Of a stretch of 64,000 nucleotides of DNA, positions 6,785 through 15,636 are shown in pieces (the first letter of the stretch is position 1; each line of letters starts with the position of its first letter). Under the pieces are notes generated by a model, which was not told the origin of the DNA, did no database searches, and was given only the letters and a program-made list of their open reading frames with translations. Location of the stretch: NCBI RefSeq assembly GCF_008729015.1, contig NZ_RKSM01000001.1, forward strand, positions 1,178,001 to 1,242,000, given 5' to 3'. Origin of the DNA: Haloarcula sp. CBA1129. GTDB taxonomy: Archaea; Halobacteriota; Halobacteria; Halobacteriales; Haloarculaceae. Both the position numbers and the translations under genes were made by a program.

Positions 6785-8317
6785 TCAGGTCTGCTCGGTC
6801 TCTTCCAGCGCGGACTCAAGCGTCGCCATCGCATCGGCCGAGGAGGCTTCCTGCCCGACCGCGCGGTTCGCCTGCTGTGCGATTTTGCTGGACTGGTCGC
6901 TCCAGACAGCCGTCACCGGGCGCGGCATCGTGTTGTTACCGGCGACCTGCAGCGTGTCCATGTACCGGCCAACGACGGGCACGTCTTGGGCCTCGCTGGA
7001 GTTGAACAGTTCAGGCCGCGGCGGCAGCCATCCTTGGACGGACAGCAGCGTGAGCTGGAAGTCCGGCTGCATCGCGGCACGAATGACCTGTGTCACGGCG
7101 TCTAGCTGCTCGCTGTTGGGGTTGACCGTCATGTGCCAGCCACCGAGAGCGGCCGTAGAGCCTCCCGTGCCGGGCTGTGCGGCCTCGCTCTCGGGGACGG
7201 CGTACGGAATCGGCATCGCGCCGAGGTTCTCGCCGAGTGCCGGGTCGTCGGTTTCCTCCGGATTCCGGCCGCCAAGCGCCAGCGAGTAGGGCCAGTTCCG
7301 GTGGAAGACGGCGTTGCCGTTGACGAACGGCGCGCGGGCGTCCTCCTCTTTCCAGCCGAGGATTTCGGTCGGGGTGAAGCCGCCGCCGTAGCCCTCGAAC
7401 TGGCCGCCGAAGTCCTCGTCGTGAACGAACTTCCGCATCATGTTCAACGCGTTGTGGACCTCGGAGTTGTTGACCGTGATCGGCCGCTCGCCGATCGGCC
7501 CGAAGAGGTTGTCGCGGCCGCCGAAGTACGCGCCGCCCCACGAAGACATGACTTCGTTGAGCGTACAGCAGGAGGTCCCCTCGTAGATGTCCCACTGTGT
7601 CGTGAATCCGAAATCGACATCAGCGTTGTCGTAGGTGTCTGCGGCGATGTTCGACCACTCCTCCCACGTCATCGGCTCGGTCGCCCAGTTGTTCTGTTCG
7701 GGGTTGTAGCCGGCTTCTTCGACGAGGTCCTTGCGGTACTGCATCGTCGGGAAGTCCGGGAACACCGGGACGCCGTACAGGTTCCCGTTGCCCGGGTTCC
7801 GGGCCGTGTCGGTAAAGGCCGAGAAGTAGTTGTCCGACACGTCCGAGAGGAGTTCCTCGGGCAGCGTTTCAGAGAGGTTCTGGAGCTGTCCCCGCTGGAT
7901 GAAAATGTTCGTCCAGCCGTTGTCCATCAGGAACATATCCGGGTTCGTCTCGCCGGCCGAGAGCAGTCGGTTGTAGTTCGACCGAGCCGCACCGGTATCC
8001 TGATCACGCGGGACAAACTCGATTTCGATGGAGTCCGGCAGGCCGTTGTCGTGCAGTGCCTGCTTGATTGCGTCGCCGTTGTTCTGGACGGCCACCGGGT
8101 CGAAACCCCACTGGACCGTCGTCGTCTCACCGCTGCTACCGTCGCCAGTCGAGCCACCGTCACTCCCGTCACCGCTACCGCCGTCGCCACCACCACCAAC
8201 GAAGTCCGCACAGCCCGCCAGTCCACTGACGACACCTGCTGCTCCGGCGGCACGGACAAACCGTCGCCGGGAGACGCCTGTTGAGTTCCGCTCGCCGCTT
8301 GTGCCATTGTCCGACAT
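6785..8317 (-). CDS. Sugar-binding lipoprotein of the ABC transporter (family 1 extracellular binding protein)
   Basis: A 510-residue lipoprotein with a Tat motif (SRRRFVRA, residues 16-23) and lipobox LAGC with the lipidated Cys at 36. A Gly/Ser/Asp-rich linker follows. The mature domain contains features of maltose/trehalose-type binding proteins, such as NPDMFLMDNGWTN, YGVPVFPDFPTMQYRKDL and WEEWSNIA. A C-terminal segment reads LGGWHMTVNPNS. It captures sugar outside the cell for the permease pair encoded downstream. Trehalose, maltose or glucose are all possible. A promoter with a TATA-like TTTAAGG near 8345-8351 and an upstream dyad precede it. Confidence 0.93.
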   Translation of the reverse strand: MSDNGTSGERNSTGVSRRRFVRAAGAAGVVSGLAGCADFVGGGGDGGSGDGSDGGSTGDGSSGETTTVQWGFDPVAVQNNGDAIKQALHDNGLPDSIEIEFVPRDQDTGAARSNYNRLLSAGETNPDMFLMDNGWTNIFIQRGQLQNLSETLPEELLSDVSDNYFSAFTDTARNPGNGNLYGVPVFPDFPTMQYRKDLVEEAGYNPEQNNWATEPMTWEEWSNIAADTYDNADVDFGFTTQWDIYEGTSCCTLNEVMSSWGGAYFGGRDNLFGPIGERPITVNNSEVHNALNMMRKFVHDEDFGGQFEGYGGGFTPTEILGWKEEDARAPFVNGNAVFHRNWPYSLALGGRNPEETDDPALGENLGAMPIPYAVPESEAAQPGTGGSTAALGGWHMTVNPNSEQLDAVTQVIRAAMQPDFQLTLLSVQGWLPPRPELFNSSEAQDVPVVGRYMDTLQVAGNNTMPRPVTAVWSDQSSKIAQQANRAVGQEASSADAMATLESALEETEQT

Positions 8318-8365
8318 GTCTATTCTGAGCTATCCCGGACACACCTTAAAGGTTGTCCATAATTA

Positions 8366-8382
8366 ACCACAGGTGTTGTTAA
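8366..8382. promoter_or_regulatory. Operator-like dyad upstream of the sugar transporter operon
   Basis: The plus strand reads ACCACAGGTGTTGTTAA; on the minus strand the core is ACAAC-ACCT-GTGGT, flanked by TTAAC and GTTAA half-sites. It lies about 15 bp upstream of the TATA-like element of the lipoprotein gene, a position usual for activators. It matches the site at 10688-10704 in 16 of 17 bases. Confidence 0.65.
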
Positions 8383-8550
8383 TTATCGACCGCGGGCCGA
8401 CAATAGTGATATATTATTGACTGTTCAGGACTGTATAAATCTTTCAGTATATATACGCAGGGATAGGTCAAACAGTTGTTTGCCACACGGAGGCGCTCAA
8501 ACGCGCAAACAGAGTGAAAGTTTATTCTTGCTGAAAAAGGGGCGGCTGCG

Positions 8551-9627
8551 TCACTCGTATTGGACGTTCGTAATCGTAATCTCAGTGGCTTCGATTTCCT
8601 CGATGACGGCCCCCCAGCCGCCAATTTCGTACGTCCCGTCGTCGGTGACTATTGTGGCGCTGATTCGGCCCGCCAGTTGTGCTAGCGGGACCGGGTCCGT
8701 CCGCCCGATGCTACTGCCGGTGTAGTCGACGGCGGTGATGCGCCCGGTCAGTTCAACCGACTCCTTCGTTTCCGTATCGTATCCCCTGACGACGGCTTCG
8801 ATGGTCGCCTCCTCGTTCAACAGCGGTTCGATATCGCGGACGGCGTGGCGGAGGTCGACGTACGTCGTCGGGGTTTCCGGCGTCCGTTCGGTGTACAGCG
8901 TGTCCCAGATCTCCCAGAGACAGGTCAGGAAGAACCAGTGGAAGACGTAGGTGTGGGTCCGGTCCTTGACGAGTACGCCGTACTCGTTGACGGAGTCGTG
9001 GTGGGGCGCAAAACACGTCCAAGTTCGGTCGACCAGCACAAAAAACGGGGCCGGAATGTCACGGTTCCGGGCCTCAGTGCAGGTCCCTTCGATGTCAGCC
9101 ATCGGCGGTACATCTTCGTCAGGGCCCGTGCAGATGCTGAGTTTGATGTCCACGCCGCGGTCGTGAGCGGCAATGAGTTCCTCGCGTACGGCGTAGAACT
9201 GCTCCGGGTCCACACCGACTTGGATCTGGTTTTCGGCCGCTTCGATGAGTTCCCGGGCCCGGCTGACGACCGTTTCGAACCGTTTGACGATACTGACCTC
9301 GTGGTCGGAGATTTCGGGCTGGTTCCAGCGTTCCTCGATAGTTTCGGCCGCATCGAGGTACTTGCTCGACCGGGACCGCAGGTCCTCAAGCACTACATCT
9401 GGGTTGCGGGCGCGGGCGGTCAGGCTGTCCTGCTGAAACGTCTCGATATATCCTTTCGTCTCTAAGTCCCGGAGCACGTCGTAGATCCGCGGGTCCGGAA
9501 CGTCACAGGAGTCGGCGATGTCGGTCGCCGATGCGGTCCCCAACCCCAGCAACGCCACGTAGGCCTCCGCCTGATACGGGGAGAGACCGGCATCTTCGAG
9601 GACATCGGTTAGTTCGCTGTCGTCCAT
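8551..9627 (-). CDS. trmB: TrmB-family sugar-responsive transcriptional regulator
   Basis: A 358-residue regulator. Residues 1-75 form the TrmB winged helix (GLSPYQAEAYVALLGLGTAS, DIADSCDVPDPRIYDVLRDL). A coiled segment follows, and then a long sugar-binding TrmB C-terminal domain including VGVDPEQFYAVREELIAAHDRG. Members elsewhere repress sugar transport genes and activate gluconeogenesis when sugar is scarce. It is transcribed in the same direction as, and just upstream of, the sugar transporter, which argues that it controls that operon. The gene symbol reflects family and context; orthology with a characterised protein was not tested. Confidence 0.85.
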   Translation of the reverse strand: MDDSELTDVLEDAGLSPYQAEAYVALLGLGTASATDIADSCDVPDPRIYDVLRDLETKGYIETFQQDSLTARARNPDVVLEDLRSRSSKYLDAAETIEERWNQPEISDHEVSIVKRFETVVSRARELIEAAENQIQVGVDPEQFYAVREELIAAHDRGVDIKLSICTGPDEDVPPMADIEGTCTEARNRDIPAPFFVLVDRTWTCFAPHHDSVNEYGVLVKDRTHTYVFHWFFLTCLWEIWDTLYTERTPETPTTYVDLRHAVRDIEPLLNEEATIEAVVRGYDTETKESVELTGRITAVDYTGSSIGRTDPVPLAQLAGRISATIVTDDGTYEIGGWGAVIEEIEATEITITNVQYE

Positions 9628-9687
9628 GTGTGTACAGGGAAACTGAGTACGCAGTTAACGTGCATGGTTATCTATCGAGGTCCACAG

Positions 9688-10677
9688 TCAGTCCTTGCCT
9701 TCCACCGGCCACTGTGGCTGTTTCGGGGCCTCGATCCGGGCGCACTCCTCGTCGGTCAGGTCGATGTCGAGCGCCCCGACGTTCTCTTCCAGATGAGCCA
9801 TCGTCCGTGGGCCGATGATTGGTGAGTCCACGACCTCCTGATGGCAGAGCCACGCCAAGCTGACCTGTGCCGGCGTCGCCCCCTTCGCATCGGCAATCGC
9901 TCGTACCTCGTCGAGAACCGCCCAGTTCTCGTCGCTGAACCGGTTTGCCGTGTACTCGTCCGTACTCGCCCGCCCCTCGGAGAGGTCGTCGTCGCGCTCG
10001 TACTTCCCGGCCAAGAAGCCGCCAGCCAAGGGCGACCACGGGATGACGCCGACCCCTTCCATCTCACACACTGGCAGGAGGTTCGCCTCCTCGTGGCGGT
10101 CGACGGCGTTGTACTCCGGCTGCATCGAGACGAACCGTTCGTGCCCCTCGAGGTCAGCCGTGTACAGTGCCTTCTGGAACTGCCAGTTCGCCATCGTACT
10201 CGCACCGATGTACCTGACCAGCCCCTCGTCGACGAGATACGTCAGCGCGTCCAGCGTCTCTTCGATGGGCGTGTCGTCGTCCCACCGGTGGATCTGGTAG
10301 AGGTCGAGATAGTCGACGCCGAGCCGGTCCAGCGTGGCGTGGCACTGATCGATGATGTGTTTCTTCGAGAGCCCGCCCCCGTTCGGGCCGTCGTGCATAT
10401 CGAAGTACACCTTCGAAGCCAGAACCAGTTCACCGCGGCGGGCAGAGTCGATGGCACTACCCAGAATCCGCTCGCTCTCGCCGTTCGAGTACGCGTTAGC
10501 CGTATCGAAGAAGTTGATACCCAAGTCGAGTGCCCGTTCGAGAATCCGACGGCTCTCGGCCTCGTCGTTTAGCATCCAAGGCTCCGCGCTCCCGAAGTTC
10601 ATCGTTCCGAGACAGAGTTCGGACACGTCGAGGCCTGTCGACCCGAGCGTCGTGTACGTTACCGGCGAATCACTCAT
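9688..10677 (-). CDS. Aldo-keto reductase
   Basis: A 329-residue NAD(P)H-dependent oxidoreductase with a TIM-barrel AKR fold. The catalytic tetrad is visible: Asp and Tyr in FFDTANAYSNG, Lys in VLASKVYF and His in YQIHRWDDD. The cofactor-end segment around IIGPRTMAHLEENVGA is present. The start was set at MSDSPVTYTTLGSTG rather than at an upstream in-frame ATG, because homologous AKRs begin at the equivalent of YTTLGSTGL. The gene lies between trmB and a divergent gene. Its promoter carries the same dyad as the sugar transporter, so it probably acts on a sugar or sugar-derived aldehyde. Confidence 0.92.
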   Translation of the reverse strand: MSDSPVTYTTLGSTGLDVSELCLGTMNFGSAEPWMLNDEAESRRILERALDLGINFFDTANAYSNGESERILGSAIDSARRGELVLASKVYFDMHDGPNGGGLSKKHIIDQCHATLDRLGVDYLDLYQIHRWDDDTPIEETLDALTYLVDEGLVRYIGASTMANWQFQKALYTADLEGHERFVSMQPEYNAVDRHEEANLLPVCEMEGVGVIPWSPLAGGFLAGKYERDDDLSEGRASTDEYTANRFSDENWAVLDEVRAIADAKGATPAQVSLAWLCHQEVVDSPIIGPRTMAHLEENVGALDIDLTDEECARIEAPKQPQWPVEGKD

Positions 10678-10687
10678 GCTATTTAGT

Positions 10688-10704
10688 ACCACAGCTGTTG
10701 TTAA
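10688..10704. promoter_or_regulatory. Operator-like dyad between the aldo-keto reductase and a divergent gene
   Basis: The plus strand reads ACCACAGCTGTTGTTAA, differing from the transporter site at one base. On the minus strand the core is ACAAC-AGCT-GTGGT. If the reductase mRNA is leaderless, this site overlaps its TATA region (repressing position). It also sits directly upstream of the TATA-like GAATTTTG of the divergent gene. Confidence 0.65.
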
Positions 10705-10736
10705 AGAATTTTGGGACTGCGTACCGTTGTCCGAGC

Positions 10737-11612
10737 ATGAGCAGGGAGTCCGCACTGCAGGAAGTCGATCCAATGGAACTGCTTGAGAGTCTCAGTGACG
10801 AGCCTCACACCGGAGAGAACAGATGCTGGCCGTGTACAGTGCTGAATCTGGGGCTAGTTGGGCTCGGTGCCTTCTTCTTGCGTGCACGCGGGCGCTCGCT
10901 TGCGAGCCTTCTGATCGCCGTTGTCGGTGTTGCGGTGGTCTATCTCCGAGGGTATCTGGTTCCGTACACACCCAAATTTGCCCCGCGGCTGGTGGCGGCA
11001 TCACCGGTTCCGAACGGGTGGTTCCATGGGGAGCAATCACACAAAGACACAGTCCGGGAAGACGCGACTCGCCGGGAGAGCGAATCGCTGGCCGACGACG
11101 TGGGGATAGACGGCGACACCGTCTTCCGAGAGCTATCGGCGGCTGGCGTCATCGAAGTCGAGGGCGAGCAACTGTTTCTCGCGGCGGCCGTCGACACGGC
11201 GTGGCACGAGCGAATGGACGAACTGGCCGACTACTCGCTCGATACCCTCGCAGCGACACTACAGGCGTCACTCCCGCGGATCGACTATGCAGAACCGTAC
11301 GCCGACGACGCGGACTGGGTTGCTCTCGGCTCCGACAACAAGCAGCTCCTTCCCCGTCCGGTTGTCGTTTCCGAGCTCGCGGCGTACGAGGTCCTCGGTG
11401 AGCGTCTCGACGACGAGCGGCTCAGAGTCGCTGGCGCGGAAGCCCTCCGGATGTTTCTCGACAGGTGCCCGGTCTGTGGCTCCGAGCTAGTCGAGTCGTC
11501 GTCGGTATCGTGTTGTGGCGGCCATCTGGGTCCGCGCCAGAACCCTGACGAGACGCTCGTCTGTCCGACCTGCGAGCAGCGACTCTACACCTTTGAAGTG
11601 AGCGACAACTGA
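10737..11612 (+). CDS. Haloarchaeal membrane protein with C-terminal zinc ribbon
   Basis: A 291-residue protein of unknown function. Two predicted helices follow an acidic start (WPCTVLNLGLVGLGAFFL and SLASLLIAVVGVAVVYLR). A middle domain follows, and then a cysteine-rich end: CPVCG, CCGGH and CPTCEQ, typical of a zinc ribbon. The start at 10737 is chosen because upstream codons read antisense into the reductase. It shares a 59-bp divergent promoter with the aldo-keto reductase, including the sugar-region dyad, so co-regulation is likely. Confidence 0.8.
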   Translation: MSRESALQEVDPMELLESLSDEPHTGENRCWPCTVLNLGLVGLGAFFLRARGRSLASLLIAVVGVAVVYLRGYLVPYTPKFAPRLVAASPVPNGWFHGEQSHKDTVREDATRRESESLADDVGIDGDTVFRELSAAGVIEVEGEQLFLAAAVDTAWHERMDELADYSLDTLAATLQASLPRIDYAEPYADDADWVALGSDNKQLLPRPVVVSELAAYEVLGERLDDERLRVAGAEALRMFLDRCPVCGSELVESSSVSCCGGHLGPRQNPDETLVCPTCEQRLYTFEVSDN

Positions 11613-11939
11613 AACGGGTGATACGGAGCAGTCAAACCGGTTCCCCGTCCGGTATTCGAGGCGATAACCGGATTCGAAGCGAGACGATAGACGGCGAATG
11701 GCGGGAGAGTCCCGCCTGACCGCTGGTGCATGCGGTCCCGTGTCCAACCATGCTGGGGTGACGGTTGATTCGGCCGGGTCGAAGTGGCAGGGAGCATCGG
11801 TGACCCAACGGTGGTCCCACCGGGTCCCGGACAGCAGGGGGATGAACCCAGCCGTTAGAATGGTACAACTGGTGTTGTAAATAGATTTTGGTGGGTGTAG
11901 AACACTGCCTATTAAATCCTCGCACACGGAGATGGTAGT
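11613..11939. other. Intergenic region upstream of gfcR
   Basis: No gene is supported on either strand; the long antisense frame over 11487-12452 is a shadow of the flanking genes. It holds the gfcR promoter: a TATA-like TATTAAAT at 11910-11917, about 27 bp before the ATG, and an upstream perfect dyad at 11864-11879. Confidence 0.6.
11864..11879. promoter_or_regulatory. Perfect dyad upstream of gfcR
   Basis: TACAAC-TGGT-GTTGTA is a perfect 6-bp inverted repeat with a 4-bp spacer, about 31 bp upstream of the TATA-like element. Its core ACAAC-N4-GTTGT is the most symmetrical member of the set seen at 8366, 10688 and (weakly) 6748. The location suits autoregulation by GfcR or control by TrmB. 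Confidence 0.65.
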
Positions 11940-12578
11940 ATGAAGAATATCGACGACCTCGTCGACAGCGCATCCGATCTGGCACAGCGTGGCCTCTCTA
12001 AGGGCGAGATCGCTGACGAGCTCAACGTCTCCCGCGAGACGGCGAGTTGGCTTGTCGAACGTAGCGGCACCGGCACGGAACCGGACACGAGCGACGACGG
12101 CGGTCCCCACGACATCCACGTCGACTGGTCCGCTGTCGGTCGGGACAGCAACCGGCTGTATCATACGGGAGCGGCGATGGCGGACCTGCTCTCGAAGAAA
12201 GGCGACGACGTGGACCTGACCATCGGCATCGAGAAGGCCGGCGCGCCGCTTGCAACGACCGTTGCGCGGGAACTGGAAACCGACCTCGGGACGTACGCCC
12301 CGACCAAACATCAGTGGGACGACGACGAAAGCGAGACCACTGACGGTTCGTTCTCCCGGAACTTCGCGCAGATCCGGGACCGTGACTGCTACGTCGTCGA
12401 CGACACTATCACGAGCGGCAAGACGATGGGCGAAACCATCGACGCGATCCACGAACAGGGCGGCAACCCCGTGGCCTGCGTCGTGCTGGCGGACAAACGT
12501 GGTGTCGGCGATATCCGTGGTGTCCCGGTGTACTCCCTGCTACAGGTCATCCGGGTCGGCAGCGACGGGGACTCGTAA
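11940..12578 (+). CDS. gfcR: GfcR-type sugar catabolism regulator (HTH plus phosphoribosyltransferase-like domain)
   Basis: A 212-residue protein with a helix-turn-helix at residues 1-45 (GLSKGEIADELNVSRETASWL) fused to a type I PRTase fold. The PRPP-loop-like segment YVVDDTITSGKTMGETIDAI is intact. In haloarchaea this family was first annotated as orotate phosphoribosyltransferase-like. It was later shown to activate sugar degradation genes; that is family knowledge. The probable leaderless promoter carries the perfect dyad described above. The nearby transporter, TrmB and reductase fit a sugar regulon. Confidence 0.88.
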   Translation: MKNIDDLVDSASDLAQRGLSKGEIADELNVSRETASWLVERSGTGTEPDTSDDGGPHDIHVDWSAVGRDSNRLYHTGAAMADLLSKKGDDVDLTIGIEKAGAPLATTVARELETDLGTYAPTKHQWDDDESETTDGSFSRNFAQIRDRDCYVVDDTITSGKTMGETIDAIHEQGGNPVACVVLADKRGVGDIRGVPVYSLLQVIRVGSDGDS

Positions 12579-12682
12579 CGGCCCTGCCCGACTGTTCCGA
12601 GCACGCGTTTCGCCGGGTGGGCACCGATCAGGTGGCCGCGCGAGAGACTATCCTTTTATTCGTGCCGTGCGTAATTCGCGGT

Positions 12683-12880
12683 ATGACTGTACTATCGTTC
12701 GACGAACAGGGCGTCGACGTCGTCTACGAGGGGACGGAGTTCCGCCTCGAAAAGGCCCTCATCGAGGACGCTATCCAGAAGTCGTATCCGAATGTGACCG
12801 ACCACGAGGTGCTGCAGATGGTTGAGCCGGAACCCGCGCTGTCGGGAGAGCCCCAGCGTATCGCCGAAATCGTGAGCTGA
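12683..12880 (+). CDS. Small conserved haloarchaeal protein (DUF5800-like)
   Basis: A 65-residue acidic protein starting MTVLSFDEQGVDVVYEG, without membrane segments or cysteines. It looks like a single small domain (LEKALIEDAIQKSYPNVTDHE). It is recalled as a haloarchaeal family often placed near core genes, without known function. The start at 12683 is preferred because a longer frame to 12617 adds unconserved-looking sequence and 12683 follows a promoter-like CTTTTATTCG by about 30 bp. Confidence 0.72.
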   Translation: MTVLSFDEQGVDVVYEGTEFRLEKALIEDAIQKSYPNVTDHEVLQMVEPEPALSGEPQRIAEIVS

Positions 12881-13036
12881 AGCGGAAGTAGTTCCTTTCA
12901 GGGCGATAAATCCGTCGTGGGCAAGAAATCCGACAGAGAACCCAGATGCCGTTTCTGGGCGTTTATGTCGGCGAATATGCGCTAATTAAGCATCCGAGCA
13001 GTAGGCATTTAAGCCGTCAGCGCACACTGAGAGATA

Positions 13037-14206
13037 ATGTCAGACCCACGTATCGCCGGGGCCGGCGTGACACATTTCGGGAAACACCCCGAGCGAACCG
13101 GCCGCGACCTGTTCGCTGAGGCCGGGCTGAAAGCGCTGGCTAGCGCTGGAATCGACCCGGACGACGCTGAAGCACTTTACTACGGCAATTTCATGGGAGA
13201 GCTCGCGGAACATCAGGGCCATCAGGGCCCGCTGATGGCCGAGGCCATCGGGCTGGACGTGCCGGCGACCCGCGTCGAAGCGGCCTGTGCATCTGCCGGC
13301 ACAGCCGTTCGTGAAGCCGTCAAAACGATTCGGAACGGCGAAGCCGAGGTCGTCGTCGTCGGCGGTGCGGAACGAATGACCAACATCGGGACGGCGGCGG
13401 CGACGGACGCGCTCGCTATCGCCGCTGACGACCTCTACGAGGTCCGCGCCGGAATGACCTTCCCCGGGGCGTACGCCTTGATGGCCCGGTCGTATTTCGA
13501 CCAGTACGGCGGCTCCCACGAGGACCTCGCCCATATCGCCGTCAAGAACCACGAACACGCGCTGGTCAACGAACACGCCCAGATTCAAAAGGAGATCACG
13601 GTCGAGGACGCGATAGAGGCCCCGACGATTGCGGACCCGCTGGGCCTGTATGACTCCTGTCCGATCACCGATGGAGCCGCGGCTGCTGTTCTGACGACGG
13701 AGTCCTACGCCGAGGAACACGATCTAGACGCATCGGTCGCTATCACTGGGACCGGCCAAGGTGGCGACAATCTCGCACTGCAAGACCGCCCACATCTGGC
13801 ACAGACGCCAGCCGCCGACAAGGCCGCCGAAGAGGCCTACGGGGACGCCGGCGTCGGTCCCGACGACGTCGACTTCGCCGAGGTCCACGACTGTTTCACT
13901 ATCGCCGAAGTGTTCGCAATCGAATCGCTTGGCTTCTACGAGCGCGGCGAGGGCATCGCCGCCGCGCGCAACGGCGAGACGACCCGCGACGGCAACCTCC
14001 CGGTTAACCTCTCGGGCGGGCTGAAAGCCAAAGGTCACCCGGTCGGTGCGACCGGCGTCGCCCAGCTGGCAACGGTCGCCTGGCTTCTGGACGGGTCGCA
14101 TCCGCGGGCCGATGCTGTCCCGGACAGCACCGTCGGCGTCGCACACAACGCGGGCGGGACAGTCGCGTCTACGACTGTCCACGTGATGGAGGTGAAGAAT
14201 GACTGA
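13037..14206 (+). CDS. Thiolase-family protein (acetyl-CoA acetyltransferase-like)
   Basis: A 389-residue thiolase of the SCP2-like archaeal class. The nucleophilic Cys is at about 84 (VEAACASAGTA). A VVVGGAERMTN segment follows, and the C-terminal catalytic His is in GGLKAKGHPVGATG. As in this class, the bacterial CxGGG end is replaced by AHNAGGTVAST. It would condense or cleave acyl-CoA (acetoacetyl-CoA is the usual product). The DUF35 gene overlaps its end by 8 bp, as in known archaeal thiolase/DUF35 complexes that feed mevalonate synthesis. A TATA-like CATTTAAG lies about 30 bp before the ATG. Confidence 0.92.
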   Translation: MSDPRIAGAGVTHFGKHPERTGRDLFAEAGLKALASAGIDPDDAEALYYGNFMGELAEHQGHQGPLMAEAIGLDVPATRVEAACASAGTAVREAVKTIRNGEAEVVVVGGAERMTNIGTAAATDALAIAADDLYEVRAGMTFPGAYALMARSYFDQYGGSHEDLAHIAVKNHEHALVNEHAQIQKEITVEDAIEAPTIADPLGLYDSCPITDGAAAAVLTTESYAEEHDLDASVAITGTGQGGDNLALQDRPHLAQTPAADKAAEEAYGDAGVGPDDVDFAEVHDCFTIAEVFAIESLGFYERGEGIAAARNGETTRDGNLPVNLSGGLKAKGHPVGATGVAQLATVAWLLDGSHPRADAVPDSTVGVAHNAGGTVASTTVHVMEVKND

Positions 14207-14585
14207 ATCCGCACAGGACGGCGAGTACGACGCGTGGCTCGACAGCATCGAATCTGACGAGGGCTACTTCCTCGAATGTTCGAACGGCCACGGCTGGCTC
14301 CCGCCCCGGCGGGTGTGTCCACGCTGTCACGATCAGGACCTCTCGCAGATCGACCTGCCAGAGTCCGGCGAAATCGCGAGCCACACGACGATTACGGTCC
14401 CGACGCCGCAGTTCGAGGACGACGCGCCCTACGTCACCGCTATCGTCGACTTCGGACCGGTGTCGGTTACGGGGCTCGTCCGTGACGTGGACCCGGATGA
14501 CGTTGCCATCGGCGACGTGGTCGGTATCGACGTCGGCGAGCGCGTGACAACCGGCGAGAGAGCCGTCGTGTTCCGACCGCGCTAA
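14199..14585 (+). CDS. DUF35 zinc-ribbon/OB-fold partner of the thiolase
   Basis: A 128-residue protein with a rubredoxin-like zinc ribbon (CSNGHGW, then CPRCHDQDL) and a C-terminal OB-fold (SHTTITVPTPQFEDDAPYV, VSVTGLVRDVDPDD). In characterised archaeal systems such proteins bridge thiolase and HMG-CoA synthase. It overlaps the thiolase gene by 8 bp, so co-translation is likely. The first ribbon cysteine pair appears reduced to one Cys plus His, a common variation. Confidence 0.9.
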   Translation: MTESAQDGEYDAWLDSIESDEGYFLECSNGHGWLPPRRVCPRCHDQDLSQIDLPESGEIASHTTITVPTPQFEDDAPYVTAIVDFGPVSVTGLVRDVDPDDVAIGDVVGIDVGERVTTGERAVVFRPR

Positions 14586-14588
14586 CGC

Positions 14589-15530
14589 TCAGTTCTCGAC
14601 TGTTACCGAGGTCACTCTGTCACGGACCACGTCGATGAACTCACCGGGGTGTTCGACGTGGGGCAGGAGCAGTGAGTCACCGAACACGACGAGCATCGCG
14701 TCCGCTCGCTCGGCTAGTTCGCGGCCCTTCGACAGCGGCGTGATGTCGGCGTCCTCACCCCACACCAGCGTCACAGGGACGTCGAGGCTAGCCAGTGTTT
14801 CGCCGAGGTCGTCCTCGGGGTCGAGGAAGCCGGAGACGAACGACGCCGGCGCGAAACGCGCGCCGGGCTGGTGGCCGCTCTGCCACTCGTAATCGACGAT
14901 CTCCTCGGTGAGATTGCCCATGTCGTAGTAGCCGTGGTCATCGTGGAAGTGGCGGATGGAGGCTTTCGAGACGGTGAGGTTGTAGATGGCCTCGCCGACG
15001 ACGGGCGCGCGGAGCAGTGAGCGGAGCCAGACCGTTCGATTACCCATCGAACTGTCCGTCGGGCAGATGAGGACGAGTTCTTCAACGTCGACCTCCTGTG
15101 CCGCGTTGGCGGCGTAGGCCCCAGTTAACGACGACGCGACGACTGTCGCATCGGTCGTGACGTCCTCGATGAAGTCACGGACGAACGCCGTGTACAGCGA
15201 CGCCGAGTACAGCAGCGGCGGCCGGTCCGTGTGCCCGAAGCCCGGCAGGTCCGGCGCGATGACGTGGTAGTCCTCGGCCAACGTGTCGAACACCGTGTGG
15301 AACTCGTGACTGCTGGCAGCGGCGTTGATGCCGTGGAACAGCACGAGGTCCGGGTCCGAGGGGTCGCCGGCCTCAGTGTACGCGATATCGAACCCTCGCC
15401 AGCGGTACGTCCCCTGTTCTCCGTCGAGTATCGGCTCGAACGCGCCGGCCCGTGACTGCAGTACGCGGTTGGCAGCTGCTGTCGCGCCGACCGCACCAAC
15501 GACCGCACCGAGCGCCTTGCGGAGTTTCAT
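14589..15530 (-). CDS. Alpha/beta hydrolase
   Basis: A 313-residue hydrolase. The HG oxyanion segment is LVLFHGINAAASSHEF and the nucleophile lies in VVASSLTGAYAAN (an A-S-S-L-T elbow instead of GxSxG). The acid is probably Asp in LVWGEDADITP and the catalytic His is in LLPHVEHPGEF. The N-terminus has a hydrophobic, Ala-rich segment (LGAVVGAVGATAAANRVL) that may anchor it to the membrane. It runs convergent to the thiolase pair with a 3-bp gap. Substrate unknown; an esterase or epoxide-hydrolase-like role is possible. Confidence 0.85.
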   Translation of the reverse strand: MKLRKALGAVVGAVGATAAANRVLQSRAGAFEPILDGEQGTYRWRGFDIAYTEAGDPSDPDLVLFHGINAAASSHEFHTVFDTLAEDYHVIAPDLPGFGHTDRPPLLYSASLYTAFVRDFIEDVTTDATVVASSLTGAYAANAAQEVDVEELVLICPTDSSMGNRTVWLRSLLRAPVVGEAIYNLTVSKASIRHFHDDHGYYDMGNLTEEIVDYEWQSGHQPGARFAPASFVSGFLDPEDDLGETLASLDVPVTLVWGEDADITPLSKGRELAERADAMLVVFGDSLLLPHVEHPGEFIDVVRDRVTSVTVEN

Positions 15531-15636
15531 ACTGTTGTCTTGGGGCCCGGAGTATGTTATACATGCTGGAAGATTGTTAGATGGCTGTCGCTATCGACCC
15601 GGCAGACGTAGTTCCGCGGACGCGACAGTTCCGAAC

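Noticed and set aside
11487-12452. 321-codon minus-strand ORF over gfcR
   Set aside because: Antisense shadow; gfcR on the other strand has clear motifs and a promoter.
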